Counted from the first letter of the stretch, positions 16,461-24,897 are shown. The stretch is DNA of 29,978 nt from Verrucomicrobia bacterium UBA1629 (GCA_002321305.1 DCMF01000063.1:1-29978), one strand, 5' to 3'. The notes: a model not told the origin generated them from the sequence alone. A program made the numbers and translations.

Positions 16461-17949
16461 AGCGGCAGAGGGTGTAGAGGACGCCCGCGACGACGGCGGA
16501 GCCGATCACGCCCGAGACGTTCGGGCCCATCGCCTGCATGAGGACGTAGTTCGCCGGATCGTCCGCAAGCGCGACCTTGTTCGAGACGCGCGCGGCCATC
16601 GGCACGGCCGAGACGCCCGCCGAGCCGATCAGCGGATTGATGCGGTTCTCCTTCCGGCAGAAGAGGTTCATGACCTTCGCCATGACGACGCCGCCCGCCG
16701 TGCCGACGCAGAACGCGATGAGGCCGAGCGCGAGGATCGCGAGCGTCTGGCCCGACAGGAACTTCTCGCACGCGAGCTTCGAGCCGACCGCGAGGCCGAG
16801 CATGATCGTCACGATGTTGATGAGCGCGTTGGACATCGTGTCCGCGATGCGCGAGACGGACGCGCCGACCTCGCGGGCGAGGTTGCCGAGCATGAGCGCG
16901 CCGATGAGCGGCACGGCCGACGGCAGGAGGATCGCGCAGAGGAGCAGCACGACGAGCGGGAAGGCGACCTTCTCGATCTTCGTGACGGCGCGCAGCTGCG
17001 GCATCTTGATGAGGCGTTCCTCCTTCGTCGTCAGCGCCTTCATGATCGGCGGCTGGATGATCGGCACGAGCGCCATGTAGGAATACGCGGCGACCGCGAT
17101 CGCGCCGAGGAGGTCCGGGGCGAGACGCGACGTGAGCCAAATGGCCGTCGGGCCGTCCGCGCCGCCGATGATGCCAATGGAGCTCGCCTCCTTGAGGCCG
17201 AAGCCGAGATCCGGGAAGAGCGCCGTGAGGCCGAGCGCGCCGAAGAGCGCGAAGAAGATGCCGAACTGCGCCGCACCGCCGAGGAGCGCCGACTTGGGGC
17301 TCGCGATCAGAGGCCCGAAGTCCGTCATCGCGCCGACGCCCATGAAGATGACGATCGGAAAGACGCCCGTGTCGATGCCGAACCGGAAGAAGTAGTGCAG
17401 GAAGCCGCCCGGCTCGACCACGCCGCCGGCCATCGTCGGCACGCCGCTCGCGAGGAACGAGATCACGCCGTCATGCATCATCGCGGGCGCCGTGATGCCC
17501 GACAGCGGACAGTTCGCGAGGAGGCCGCCGAAGCCGATCGGCAGCAGGAGCAGCGGCTCGAAGCCCTTCACGATCGCGAGGTACATGAGGACGAGGCAGA
17601 CCGGGATCATGATCAGCTGACCAAAGCCGTAGGGCATCCCGAAAAGCGTGCGCACCGGATGCCCCTCGACGAAGTTCCCCACGTCGTCGAAGTAGCCGCC
17701 GTGCCACTTCAGGTCCTTGTCCCAGTAGCCGTTGCGGTTCGCCGCGAGCGGCTTCGCCTCAGGCCGGTCTGCCTCGGCGAAGTCGCCCGTGATGTACGCG
17801 GGCGCCGCGCGCTCGAGGAAGCCGGCGATGCCCGTCTCCGCCCCGAGGTCCCAGACCTTGCCAACCGTCGTCAGCCAGTTTTCGCCTTCGGCGGCCCGTG
17901 CACCGCACGCGCACCCCGCCAGAGCCAACATCATCAAGATTTTCTTCAT
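16459..17949 (-). CDS. oadB: Na+-transporting carboxylate decarboxylase beta subunit (OadB family) with signal-peptide extension
   Basis: OadB/MmdB/GcdB subunits decarboxylate carboxybiotin and couple this to Na+ export. The 496-residue protein has multiple membrane segments and the family signatures VIFMGVGAMTDFGPLIA, SIGIIGGADGPTAIWLTSRL and LIGSAGVSAVPMAARVSNKV. It is longer than the usual ~430 because of an N-terminal signal peptide (MKKILMMLALAGCACGARAA) and an extracytoplasmic stretch of about 75 residues. I chose the ATG at 17949 because it begins that signal peptide; a TTG lies 30 nt upstream. The carboxyltransferase alpha subunit is not in the window, so the substrate (oxaloacetate, methylmalonyl-CoA or glutaconyl-CoA) is undetermined. 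Confidence 0.9.
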   Translation of the reverse strand: MKKILMMLALAGCACGARAAEGENWLTTVGKVWDLGAETGIAGFLERAAPAYITGDFAEADRPEAKPLAANRNGYWDKDLKWHGGYFDDVGNFVEGHPVRTLFGMPYGFGQLIMIPVCLVLMYLAIVKGFEPLLLLPIGFGGLLANCPLSGITAPAMMHDGVISFLASGVPTMAGGVVEPGGFLHYFFRFGIDTGVFPIVIFMGVGAMTDFGPLIASPKSALLGGAAQFGIFFALFGALGLTALFPDLGFGLKEASSIGIIGGADGPTAIWLTSRLAPDLLGAIAVAAYSYMALVPIIQPPIMKALTTKEERLIKMPQLRAVTKIEKVAFPLVVLLLCAILLPSAVPLIGALMLGNLAREVGASVSRIADTMSNALINIVTIMLGLAVGSKLACEKFLSGQTLAILALGLIAFCVGTAGGVVMAKVMNLFCRKENRINPLIGSAGVSAVPMAARVSNKVALADDPANYVLMQAMGPNVSGVIGSAVVAGVLYTLCR

Positions 17950-17983
17950 TTCTTTTTTGTCCTGTCTTATAAACTCCAATTAT

Positions 17984-18057
17984 TCCGATGCTCCGCTAAC
18001 GCTCCGCATTCTTTTCTGCAAGGGCGAAGCGGTAGCGTAGCCCTCGGTCTCATCGGA
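17984..18057. repeat. Large imperfect inverted repeat upstream of oadB
   Basis: Outer arms TCCGATG (17984-17990) and CATCGGA (18051-18057) enclose inner arms CGCTAACGCT (17994-18003) and AGCGGTAGCG (18028-18037), which pair at 9 of 10 positions. GCTCCGC also occurs twice in direct orientation (17990-17996, 18001-18007). No T-run follows in the direction of transcription, so it is not a typical intrinsic terminator. It fills most of the 122-bp gap between the OadG-type gene and oadB. Confidence 0.55.
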
Positions 18058-18071
18058 GTTGATCCATGTCT

Positions 18072-18515
18072 TTAACCAACGATCGCCAGCGTGTCGCCTG
18101 TCGCGACCTTGTCCGTCGCGGCGACGAGCATCGTGACCGTCCCGTCGCACGGCGCGGAGAACGGCGTCTCCATCTTCATGACGTCCATCACGAGCAGCTC
18201 GTCGCCCTTCGCGACGCGCGACCCGTTCGCCGCCGTGATGCGCAGCACCGTCCCCGGCACGGGCGCAATCACCTTCTCGCCCGCACCCGACGCGGCCGTC
18301 CCGACCGAGCCGCCCGCCGTTATCGGAGCGATGGGCTTTAGCCCTCCCGCCGCCGCCCGTTTCGCCTTCTTCGGCGCCTCGTCGGGAATCACGTAGTCGA
18401 AGCGCGAGACGAACTGGCTCGCCTTCTCGGAAATGACGATCAGCACCCAGAGGAACAGGTAGACGATGCCCATTCCCGCGACCATCAGCACAACACCTTG
18501 CCCTAATACGGCCAT
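18072..18515 (-). CDS. OadG-type membrane anchor fused to a biotin carboxyl carrier domain
   Basis: The 147-residue protein starts MAVLGQGVVLMVAGMGIVYL, one OadG_gamma-type membrane helix. A charged cytosolic segment, a Gly/Ala/Pro linker and a biotinyl domain (APVPGTVLRITAANGSRVAK) follow. The biotinylation motif is DVMKMETPF with K114 as acceptor. It would carry carboxyl groups from the missing alpha subunit to OadB, joining the roles of gamma and biotin-carrier subunits. Linker residues 58-66 are encoded by a palindromic repeat (18320-18344). The start lies one base after the stop of the preceding gene, and in-frame upstream codons are inside that gene. Confidence 0.88.
   Translation of the reverse strand: MAVLGQGVVLMVAGMGIVYLFLWVLIVISEKASQFVSRFDYVIPDEAPKKAKRAAAGGLKPIAPITAGGSVGTAASGAGEKVIAPVPGTVLRITAANGSRVAKGDELLVMDVMKMETPFSAPCDGTVTMLVAATDKVATGDTLAIVG
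18320..18344. repeat. Palindromic repeat with TTATCGGAG flank in the OadG-type gene
   Basis: TTATCGGAG (18320-18328) precedes GGGCTTTAGCCC (18333-18344). The flank is identical to that of the ftsK copy at 7499, while the arms differ and remain complementary around a CTTTAG core. It is translated on the minus strand in the linker as GLKPIAPITAGG. Confidence 0.55.
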
Positions 18516-18516
18516 T

Positions 18517-18831
18517 TCAGTCTTCTTCTTTCCTTTTGCTTGTTTTAACACGTTTGAAACACTCGCGAAAGACGCCCAGCAGCATCCAGCCGGACACCTG
18601 TTCCTTCGGCTTCTCCGGATGCGCCGCGATGAGCTGCGCCTCCCCGACGGGCTTCGGCTCCTCCGGCCCCAAAAAGCCGACGCAGGCGATCGAGCCGACG
18701 ACGAGAAGCGCAATCGCCGCCAAGACCTTCGCGCGGCGTTCGCGCCGGCGGCGCAGACGGATGCGCGCAATCAGCCGGTCGGCGAAGTCCGCCGGCAGAC
18801 GTTTTTCAGTGATTTCCGGACAACAGTCCAT
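18517..18831 (-). CDS. Putative anti-sigma factor, 104 residues, one membrane helix
   Basis: The protein starts MDCCPEITEKRLPADFADRL, has a strongly basic stretch (RIRLRRRRERRAK) and one membrane helix at about 36-53 (VLAAIALLVVGSIACVGFLG). The tail runs to residue 104. I infer an anti-sigma role because it overlaps the ECF sigma gene by 26 bp and has the usual size and topology. The HxxxCxxC motif of zinc anti-sigma domains is absent; only a Cys-Cys pair at residues 3-4 is present. The ATG at 18831 was preferred over an upstream in-frame start because that lies deeper within the sigma gene. Confidence 0.5.
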   Translation of the reverse strand: MDCCPEITEKRLPADFADRLIARIRLRRRRERRAKVLAAIALLVVGSIACVGFLGPEEPKPVGEAQLIAAHPEKPKEQVSGWMLLGVFRECFKRVKTSKRKEED

Positions 18832-19330
18832 GCAGTACCTCCCTTGCCTTGTGAAGCCTTGACTTGACGGTGCCCTCCGGGACGCCCAACTCACGGGCAA
18901 TCTCCTCGACGGGCTTTCCCTCGAAATACCTTCTCTTCACGACGAAGCGCAGCGGCTCGGACACGCTGCCGACCGCCGTGCGCAACGCCTCGATCCCCGA
19001 ATCCGCGACAAGCTCGGAGAAAAGCGGGTCGGGACGTTCCGGCAGGTCGAGCGCGCCGCCGACCGACACGATCTCGACGCGGCGCTTCCGCAGGTCCATC
19101 CGACGGAAGTTGAGCTGGATCGTGTACAGCCAGTTGAAGAAATCTCCCGTGTCACGGTACTTCGCAATCTTGCGGATCGCCTGGTCGAACGTGCGGAACA
19201 CGAGGTCTTCCGCGTCGTGGTCATTGCGGCACAACAGGAGAGCGGTGGCAAAAAGCCGGTCTCCGTACTCGGAAACGAGCCGTTTTGCCCCGCTTTCCAC
19301 GTCTTTTCTGATTTCCAACCAGATTTCCAT
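18806..19330 (-). CDS. ECF-type RNA polymerase sigma factor
   Basis: The 174-residue protein has the two-domain ECF layout. Region 2 includes DRLFATALLLCRNDHDAEDL and FFNWLYTIQLNFRRMDLRKR, and region 4 has the helix-turn-helix KPVEEIARELGVPEGTVKSR. It begins a minus-strand run whose next genes are the putative anti-sigma protein and the two sodium-pump genes. This suggests that it directs its own transcription and that of the pump, or that it simply shares their transcript. No strong Shine-Dalgarno sequence precedes the ATG. A CCTGCG-C-CGCAGG palindrome lies about 45-57 bp upstream of the start codon. Confidence 0.9.
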   Translation of the reverse strand: MEIWLEIRKDVESGAKRLVSEYGDRLFATALLLCRNDHDAEDLVFRTFDQAIRKIAKYRDTGDFFNWLYTIQLNFRRMDLRKRRVEIVSVGGALDLPERPDPLFSELVADSGIEALRTAVGSVSEPLRFVVKRRYFEGKPVEEIARELGVPEGTVKSRLHKAREVLHGLLSGNH

Positions 19331-19374
19331 GCGACTGCGAGAACGTCGTGCTGTTCATAAACGTAAATGCAGGT

Positions 19375-19387
19375 CCTGCGCCGCAGG
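19375..19387. promoter_or_regulatory. Palindrome upstream of the sigma gene sharing half-sites with the hisA-ftsH palindrome
   Basis: CCTGCG and CGCAGG are separated by one base. The same half-sites with a 2-bp spacer form the 4026-4039 palindrome. A weak -10-like TATGAA (19359-19354, minus) lies at about the same distance as the -10 does in ftsH. Confidence 0.3.
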
Positions 19388-19390
19388 TTC

Positions 19391-19420
19391 AAAAAAAATT
19401 TCAGGCGCGTCGAGCGCGCC
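19391..19420 (-). terminator. Probable terminator of the metal-efflux operon
   Basis: On the minus strand GGCGCG-CTCGA-CGCGCC is followed by TGAAA and then eight T residues, 18 bp past the pump stop codon. The T-tract starts five bases after the stem, further than ideal, so strength is uncertain. Confidence 0.5.
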
Positions 19421-19437
19421 ATCCGCCCGCAATGCGC

Positions 19438-22400
19438 TCAAGTCCGCGTGGCCGGCACGAGCCGCGCGAGCGCCGGGACGACGACGAGCGCGGCGAGCGT
19501 CGCGAAGACGAGGCCGCCGAGCTGCACGGCCGCGAGCGGCGCCAGGATCTCGCCGCCCGGCAGGTCGTAGGCCGTCACGAGGGGAATGAGGCCGAGGACG
19601 GTCGTGAGCGACGTCATGAGGATCGGCACCATCCGCTCGCGGCTGCCGAGGCGGATCGCCTCGACGGGGCCTGTCCCCTGCCGCGCCAGCTCCGCGTAGC
19701 GGTTGACGAGCAGCAGCCCGTTCCGCACGACGAACCCGATGACCGTGATGAGCCCGACGGCGGACGCGACCGAGACGATCCGCCCCGTGAGCGCAACGGC
19801 CCCGACGGCCCCGACGAGCGAGAGCGGCACCGTCGCCATCACGACGAGCGCCTGCGCCGCCGACCGCGTCGCCACGACCAGCACGAGGAACACGCAGGCG
19901 AGCAGCGCGACGGAAAGGACGCCGAGCGTCCGCCGCGCGCGGGCGTTCGCCTGGCAGGTGCCGCCGAACGTGGCCGTGCAGCCGAGTTCCTCGAGCGCCG
20001 GCGCCAGCCGCGCGCGCAGGACGTCCACGAGCTCCCCGACAGAGACGCCCGGCGCCGGATTGAGCGAGATGAGCGCCTGCCGCCGCCCGTTCTCGTGGAC
20101 GATCAGGTTGGACGCCTCGTCGTGCCGCACGGACGCGACGTCGCCGAGCCGCACGAAGCGTCCCGTCCGCGTCTTGAGGAGGAGGTTCCGCACCGTCGTC
20201 TCGTCCGTCTCCGCCGCGTCCAGCCGCAGCGTGACGTCGCGGCGGACCTGCCCGACGGCGACCGTGCCGAGGACAAGCCCGTTGAACGCCGCCGAGACCT
20301 GCTCGCCCGCGTCCGCGAGCGTCAGGCCCTCGTGCGCGAGCCGGTCGAGGTCGTAGTCGACCTTGACCGTGTTGACGAGGATCTCGCGGTTCGCCTGCAC
20401 GTCCGCGACCTCCGGGCTTTGCGCCAGGACCTCCTTCGCCCGCGCGGCCGCCGCGCGGATCCGCTCCGGCGTCTCGCCGAAGACATTGAGCGTCAGCTCC
20501 GCCGCGTCGCCCGAAAGGACGGCGCTGATGCGGTGGGCGATCGGGTAGCCGATCATGCACGACGCCCCCGGCACGGACTTGATCACGGCGTGCATCCGCG
20601 CCCGCAGCTCGTCCGGGTCGCGGCCCATGTCCACGCGCACGATCAGCTCGGACGCCGAGACCGGCTCCGCGTGCTGGTCGCGCTCGGCGCGCCCGGTCTT
20701 GCGCGTCACGCTCAGCACGCCGTCCAGTCCGAGAATTTTCCGCACGACGTTCTCACTCACGCGCTCCGACTCGGCGAGGGACGACCCCGGCACGAGCGAG
20801 ACGAAGACGGTGAACGTGTCCTCGTGGAACGGCGGCAGGAAGCTCGACCCGAAGCCCGCGCCGTACCAGAGCGCCGCGCCGAGGAGCAGCGCCGCCGCCG
20901 CGACGCACGCCCTGGGGAAGCGCAGGGCCGCGCCGAGGAACGGGGCGTAGCACGCAAGCAGAAGCCGTTCGGGGAGGGACGGCCTTGCGCCGTCCGCCCG
21001 GCCCGCCGCGCCCGCCGCCTCGGCGCGCTTCGCCGCCCTGCCGCGCCCCAGCACGAGGGCGAGCGCGGGCGTGACGAGAAAGGCCGCGCCCACGGAGCAG
21101 GCGAAGACCGCAAGATAGGCGTAGGCGAGCGGCTTGAAGAACTGCCCCTCCAGTCCGTGCAGGAAGAACAGCGGCAGGAACACGAGCACGATGATGAAGC
21201 CGGAGAACGCGACGCCCGGCGCAACCTCCAGCGCCGCCGACAGGATCCCGGCGCGCGGATTCGCCCGCACGCGCCGCCGGAATATCTCCGTGAAGATGAT
21301 CGCGCTGTCGACGATGTCGCCGACCGCGACGGCGAGTCCGCCGAGCGTCATGATGTTGACGCCCAGCCCCAGGGACGGGAAGAACAGCAGCCCCGCGCCG
21401 ATGCTGACGGGCATCGTCAGGAGGACGATGAGGAACGCCCGCACGCTCATCAGCGTGAGGCCCAGCACGAGGACGACGATCAGCACCGCGCCCCAGACCA
21501 TCGACTTGCCGTTCGCGATCGAGAGGTTGATGAAGTCCGACTGCCGGTAGGCGTGGCGCTCGATCCGCACGCCCGGCGGCAGCGCGAAGCCGTCCAGCGC
21601 CTCCTCGACGCGCTTCGTCAGCTCCAGCGTGTTGCCGCCCGGCGCCTTCTGCACCGAGACGACGACGGCCTCGCGTCCGTTGAAGGACGCGCTGCCGCGA
21701 CGCGGCGCGCCCGCAAGCGAGACGTCCGCGACGGAGCCGAGCCGCAGCGGCGCGCCGCCGTCCGTCGGCAGCCACGCGGCGGCCAGCGCCGCCGCCGAGT
21801 CGGCGCGCGCCGCCTGGCGGACGGACAGCTCCTCGCCGCGCACGTCGGCGAGATAGCCGCCGCTCGCCCACGTCCGCGAGGCGCGCACGGCCTCCGCCAC
21901 GTCGCCGACGCCCAGCCCGTACTGCGCGAGCCGAAGCGGATCGTAGCCGATGCGCAGCTCCGGCAGGCTGCCGCCGAGCGCGACCACCTGCGCGATGCCG
22001 GGTATCGCCAGGAGGCGGTTGCGGAGCGAATACTCCGCGAGTTCGCGCAGGGCGAGGCCCGTCACGTTCGTCGCGTCCGAGACGAGCGCGACCATCATGA
22101 TCTCGCCGGAGACCGAGATGACGGGCGCGATCTCCGGCTCGGCCTCGTCCGGCAGCGACTCGCGCACCTGCCCCAGCCGCTCGAACACGCGGAAGCGCGC
22201 CTGATCGGCGTCCGCCCCCCAGTCGAAGTCGACCCAGACGAAGGACAGTCCGCCGCCGGAGCTTGACCGCACCGACGTCACGCCCGCGAGGCCGTTCATC
22301 GCGGACTCGATGGGCACGGTGATGCGCTGCTCGACCTCCTCGGCGGTGAGGCCGCCCGCCTCGGTCTGGATCGTCACGCGCGGCACCTTGATCTCGGGAA

Positions 22401-22521
22401 AGACGTCCACGGCGAGATCGCGCGCGACGAAGGCGCCGCCGAGCGTCAGCGCGAGCGCCAGCGCGAGCGTCGCCTTCGGCCACGCGAGGACGACCGACAG
22501 GATGTGCTTCAGCGCGCTCAT
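19438..22521 (-). CDS. Heavy-metal-efflux RND pump, CzcA/CusA type
   Basis: This 1027-residue proton-driven inner-membrane pump exports metal ions through the adaptor and outer-membrane factor encoded upstream. It starts MSALKHILSVVLAWPKATLA and shows the RND layout of 12 helices and two large periplasmic loops. Typical segments are DVFPEIKVPRVTIQTEAGGL, the fourth-helix motif VAVGDIVDSAIIFTE with the relay Asp, and GLITVIGFVVRNGLLLVNRY. The extra Asp that CzcA has six residues before the relay Asp is Ala here, and I cannot see the CusA methionine set, so the metal is unresolved. Its ATG overlaps the adaptor stop (ATGA). A Cys pair candidate (ELGCTATFGGTC) lies in the second periplasmic loop. 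Confidence 0.9.
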   Translation of the reverse strand: MSALKHILSVVLAWPKATLALALALTLGGAFVARDLAVDVFPEIKVPRVTIQTEAGGLTAEEVEQRITVPIESAMNGLAGVTSVRSSSGGGLSFVWVDFDWGADADQARFRVFERLGQVRESLPDEAEPEIAPVISVSGEIMMVALVSDATNVTGLALRELAEYSLRNRLLAIPGIAQVVALGGSLPELRIGYDPLRLAQYGLGVGDVAEAVRASRTWASGGYLADVRGEELSVRQAARADSAAALAAAWLPTDGGAPLRLGSVADVSLAGAPRRGSASFNGREAVVVSVQKAPGGNTLELTKRVEEALDGFALPPGVRIERHAYRQSDFINLSIANGKSMVWGAVLIVVLVLGLTLMSVRAFLIVLLTMPVSIGAGLLFFPSLGLGVNIMTLGGLAVAVGDIVDSAIIFTEIFRRRVRANPRAGILSAALEVAPGVAFSGFIIVLVFLPLFFLHGLEGQFFKPLAYAYLAVFACSVGAAFLVTPALALVLGRGRAAKRAEAAGAAGRADGARPSLPERLLLACYAPFLGAALRFPRACVAAAALLLGAALWYGAGFGSSFLPPFHEDTFTVFVSLVPGSSLAESERVSENVVRKILGLDGVLSVTRKTGRAERDQHAEPVSASELIVRVDMGRDPDELRARMHAVIKSVPGASCMIGYPIAHRISAVLSGDAAELTLNVFGETPERIRAAAARAKEVLAQSPEVADVQANREILVNTVKVDYDLDRLAHEGLTLADAGEQVSAAFNGLVLGTVAVGQVRRDVTLRLDAAETDETTVRNLLLKTRTGRFVRLGDVASVRHDEASNLIVHENGRRQALISLNPAPGVSVGELVDVLRARLAPALEELGCTATFGGTCQANARARRTLGVLSVALLACVFLVLVVATRSAAQALVVMATVPLSLVGAVGAVALTGRIVSVASAVGLITVIGFVVRNGLLLVNRYAELARQGTGPVEAIRLGSRERMVPILMTSLTTVLGLIPLVTAYDLPGGEILAPLAAVQLGGLVFATLAALVVVPALARLVPATRT

Positions 22522-23630
22522 TCGTGCTCCTCGTCGCCCGCGTGGAACTTGCCGTCGGCATGGAAGTGTCCGGCGACCTTCTTCTCGCCGCCGAGGGACG
22601 GCAGCGCCTGCTTCAGCTCGTAGACGCCCTGCACGACGACGTCCGCATCGTCCGCCAGCCCCGTGACCGCCGTCCAGCCGCCCGCCGCCGCGCCAAGGCC
22701 GACGGCCTGCACGACGAAGCGGTCCGCGTCATGCTCGTCGCGCACGAACACCGACGGCGAAAGCCCGTCGCGAAACACGGCCGACGACGGCACGCACAGG
22801 ACAGGCGTCTCGTGCGCGTCGGCCTCCAGCGTGACGCGCACCGTCTCGCCCAGCGTGAGATGCGCGTCCGCGAGGTCCGACACCCACACGCCGACAAGGC
22901 CGTCCGTGCGCGTCCGGTCGAGCCGGATCGTGCCGCGCGCCGCGCCGACTTCCGCCGCGAGGCCGTCCGTCCATGCCCGCGCGTCCGACACGGGCACAAG
23001 CGCCCGGACGACGGGCGACCGCCGCGCCACGAGGCGCACGACCGCCGCGCCGCGCTCGGCGAAGGCGCCCGGCGTGGCGAGGACTTCGGCCACGCGGCCG
23101 TCCACGGGCGCGCACAGGGCGAACGCGCCGACGGTCGCGTCGACAGCCTTCAGCCCGTGCGTCAGCGCCGCGTAGGCCGCGCGCTTCGCCGCAAGCTCCG
23201 CCGCGAGCGCGGCGTTCTTCGCGCCCGCCCGCGTCACGGCGTCGAGCCGCGCCGACAGGGCACCGATCTCGGCAAACAGGGCCGCCGCGTCCGGCGACGT
23301 CACCCGCGCGAGTTCGGCGCCGGACGCCACGTCGTCGTGCGGGCGCACGACGCACGGAACAAACCCCGCGAGCGGCAGGGCGACCGTGCGTTGCGCCAGC
23401 GGGTCGGCGACGACGCGCCCGTAGAGGCTGTGCGTCGAGGCGATGCGCCGCCGTTCGGGGCGCGCGACCTTGAGCCCGATCAGTTCCGCCGCGCGTTCGG
23501 ACACCTCAACGCCTCGCGCCTCGCTTTCGTGCCCATGGTCGTGATCGTGATCATGGTCATCATGCGCCCACGCCGCGCATCCAACCACCATTGCCGCACA
23601 CGCGGCACAGCAAAAGATCAACTGCTTCAT
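22518..23630 (-). CDS. Periplasmic adaptor (membrane fusion) protein of the metal RND pump, His-rich at both ends
   Basis: The 370-residue protein starts MKQLIFCCAACAAMVVGCAA, a signal peptide with a possible lipobox (VVGC). It continues with HDDHDHDHDHGHESEARG, a metal-binding tail. The CusB/CzcB-like core includes the barrel-sandwich segment GRVVADPLAQRTVALPLAGF, a short Ala-rich hairpin (about 120-165) and beta-barrel segments such as GETVRVTLEADAHETPVL. The C-terminus is again His-rich (HFHADGKFHAGDEEHE). GAGGAA lies 6 nt before the ATG at 23630; an in-frame ATG at 23654 lies inside the upstream gene and was rejected. The His-rich ends suggest Zn, Ni, Co or Cu. Confidence 0.88.
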   Translation of the reverse strand: MKQLIFCCAACAAMVVGCAAWAHDDHDHDHDHGHESEARGVEVSERAAELIGLKVARPERRRIASTHSLYGRVVADPLAQRTVALPLAGFVPCVVRPHDDVASGAELARVTSPDAAALFAEIGALSARLDAVTRAGAKNAALAAELAAKRAAYAALTHGLKAVDATVGAFALCAPVDGRVAEVLATPGAFAERGAAVVRLVARRSPVVRALVPVSDARAWTDGLAAEVGAARGTIRLDRTRTDGLVGVWVSDLADAHLTLGETVRVTLEADAHETPVLCVPSSAVFRDGLSPSVFVRDEHDADRFVVQAVGLGAAAGGWTAVTGLADDADVVVQGVYELKQALPSLGGEKKVAGHFHADGKFHAGDEEHE

Positions 23631-23640
23631 CCCGATTTCC

Positions 23641-24897
23641 TCATTTCGCCTCAAGCCCTTCCACGACCGCCTTCATCCGCTCGGCGAGCGAGCCGACGTC
23701 AATCCGAAGCCGCGCGGCGGCGACAGCCTCCGCCAGGAAGCGATGCACGGCGGCCACATACCCCGGCGCATCCAGCTCGCCGATCGCGTACAGGCGATCC
23801 GCCGCGTCCAGCGAGGCCGGACCCGGCGGCATCGCTTCCGCATCATGCAGCCGCGCCTGTTCGATCTTCAGGCCGTGCCACCTCTGCACGGCGTCACGCC
23901 ACGCCTCGACGGCGGCCTGCCGCGCCTCGTCGCGCGTCCCGCGCGCCGTCGCGATGCCGACGCGGTTACGGTTCCAGAGCGGCAGGGTCACGCCGGCGGC
24001 GAAGCCCACGCGGTTGAAGCCCTCCTCGCGGCTGTAGGCGGGGCCGACCGACAGCTCCGGGTACTGCCGCCGGATCTCCCGGTCAAGCTCCGCCTCGCCG
24101 CCCGCAAGCCGCGCGACCGCCGCGCGGACGGACGGCGCATTCGTGAAGGCGAGGTACGTGTAGGCGTTCGTCGGGAAGTCAGCAACCGTGCCGCCGTCCG
24201 TCCAGTCGATCGCGCACGTCGGCGCGAGCAGCAGCGTCCGCCGCAAGGCCGTCTCCGCCGCCAGCCGCTCGTGCGCAAGCTCCTGTCCCGTGCGCACCCA
24301 TTCCCGCGCGTCGGCGACCAGCTGCGCATGCTCGACGCGCGAGAGCTCCCCCGCCTCCGCGAGACGCGCCGCCGCCGCCGAGGCGGCGAGGTAGTTCGTC
24401 GCGGCGAGCCGGCGCGCGACCGCCTCATGCGCTTTCTTCAGTTCGCGCGCCGTCACGGCCAGCACGGCCGCTTCGCCCGCCGCGTCCCGCTCCGCCGCGA
24501 CGAGCGCCCAGCGGTCGGCCTCGGCGTAGGCTTTCGTCGCGCGCTTCTCCAAGCCCGGAATGCCGCTCAAGGGCAGCGTGAAGGTCAGCGCCCCGCCCCA
24601 GACGAAGGGATTCTCGGGCTCCTGGAGGATGCGCAGCCAGTCGACGTCGAGCGACGGATCCTCCCACCAACCCGCCGCGTCGGCCTTCGCCTTGGACGTC
24701 GCGTGCGCGAGACGCAGGGCGTTCAGTTCGGGACTGAACGCGACCGCCCGCCGCCGCACGTCGGCGACCGAGAGCGAGACACGCGCGGGCGCGGTCTCGA
24801 AACGGACGGCTTCCGCCGCCCAGTCGATGGGCGCGGGCTCGTAGGCCACGCACCCGGCGACCAGCAGCGGAAGCGCAAGTGCGGCGGACGTCTTCAT
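23641..24897 (-). CDS. TolC/CusC-type outer-membrane factor, probable lipoprotein
   Basis: The 418-residue protein begins MKTSAALALPLLVAGCVAYE with a lipobox (LVAGC), as in CusC/OprM-type proteins. The body is the OEP fold with long Ala-rich helices, a first-repeat segment FSPELNALRLAHATSKAKAD and a second-repeat segment YPELSVGPAYSREEGFNRVG followed by FAAGVTLPLWNRNRVG. The latter is typical of the CzcC/CusC side of the family. It forms the outer-membrane channel of the tripartite pump. The ATG overlaps the stop of the small upstream gene (ATGA). The adaptor gene starts 10 bp downstream. Confidence 0.88.
   Translation of the reverse strand: MKTSAALALPLLVAGCVAYEPAPIDWAAEAVRFETAPARVSLSVADVRRRAVAFSPELNALRLAHATSKAKADAAGWWEDPSLDVDWLRILQEPENPFVWGGALTFTLPLSGIPGLEKRATKAYAEADRWALVAAERDAAGEAAVLAVTARELKKAHEAVARRLAATNYLAASAAAARLAEAGELSRVEHAQLVADAREWVRTGQELAHERLAAETALRRTLLLAPTCAIDWTDGGTVADFPTNAYTYLAFTNAPSVRAAVARLAGGEAELDREIRRQYPELSVGPAYSREEGFNRVGFAAGVTLPLWNRNRVGIATARGTRDEARQAAVEAWRDAVQRWHGLKIEQARLHDAEAMPPGPASLDAADRLYAIGELDAPGYVAAVHRFLAEAVAAARLRIDVGSLAERMKAVVEGLEAK

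Noticed and set aside
17984..18057. Riboswitch or intrinsic terminator upstream of oadB
   Set aside because: The fold does not match a riboswitch class I know, and no T-run follows the stem.
19350..19390. ECF-type autoregulated promoter with GAACCT and CGTT boxes upstream of the sigma gene
   Set aside because: The boxes exist on the minus strand but are about 21 bp apart, more than the usual 16-17.
19348..22266. A 972-codon open frame on the plus strand opposite the RND pump
   Set aside because: It is Arg/Asp/His-rich with no domain, lies antisense to a clear pump gene, and long shadow frames are expected at this GC content.
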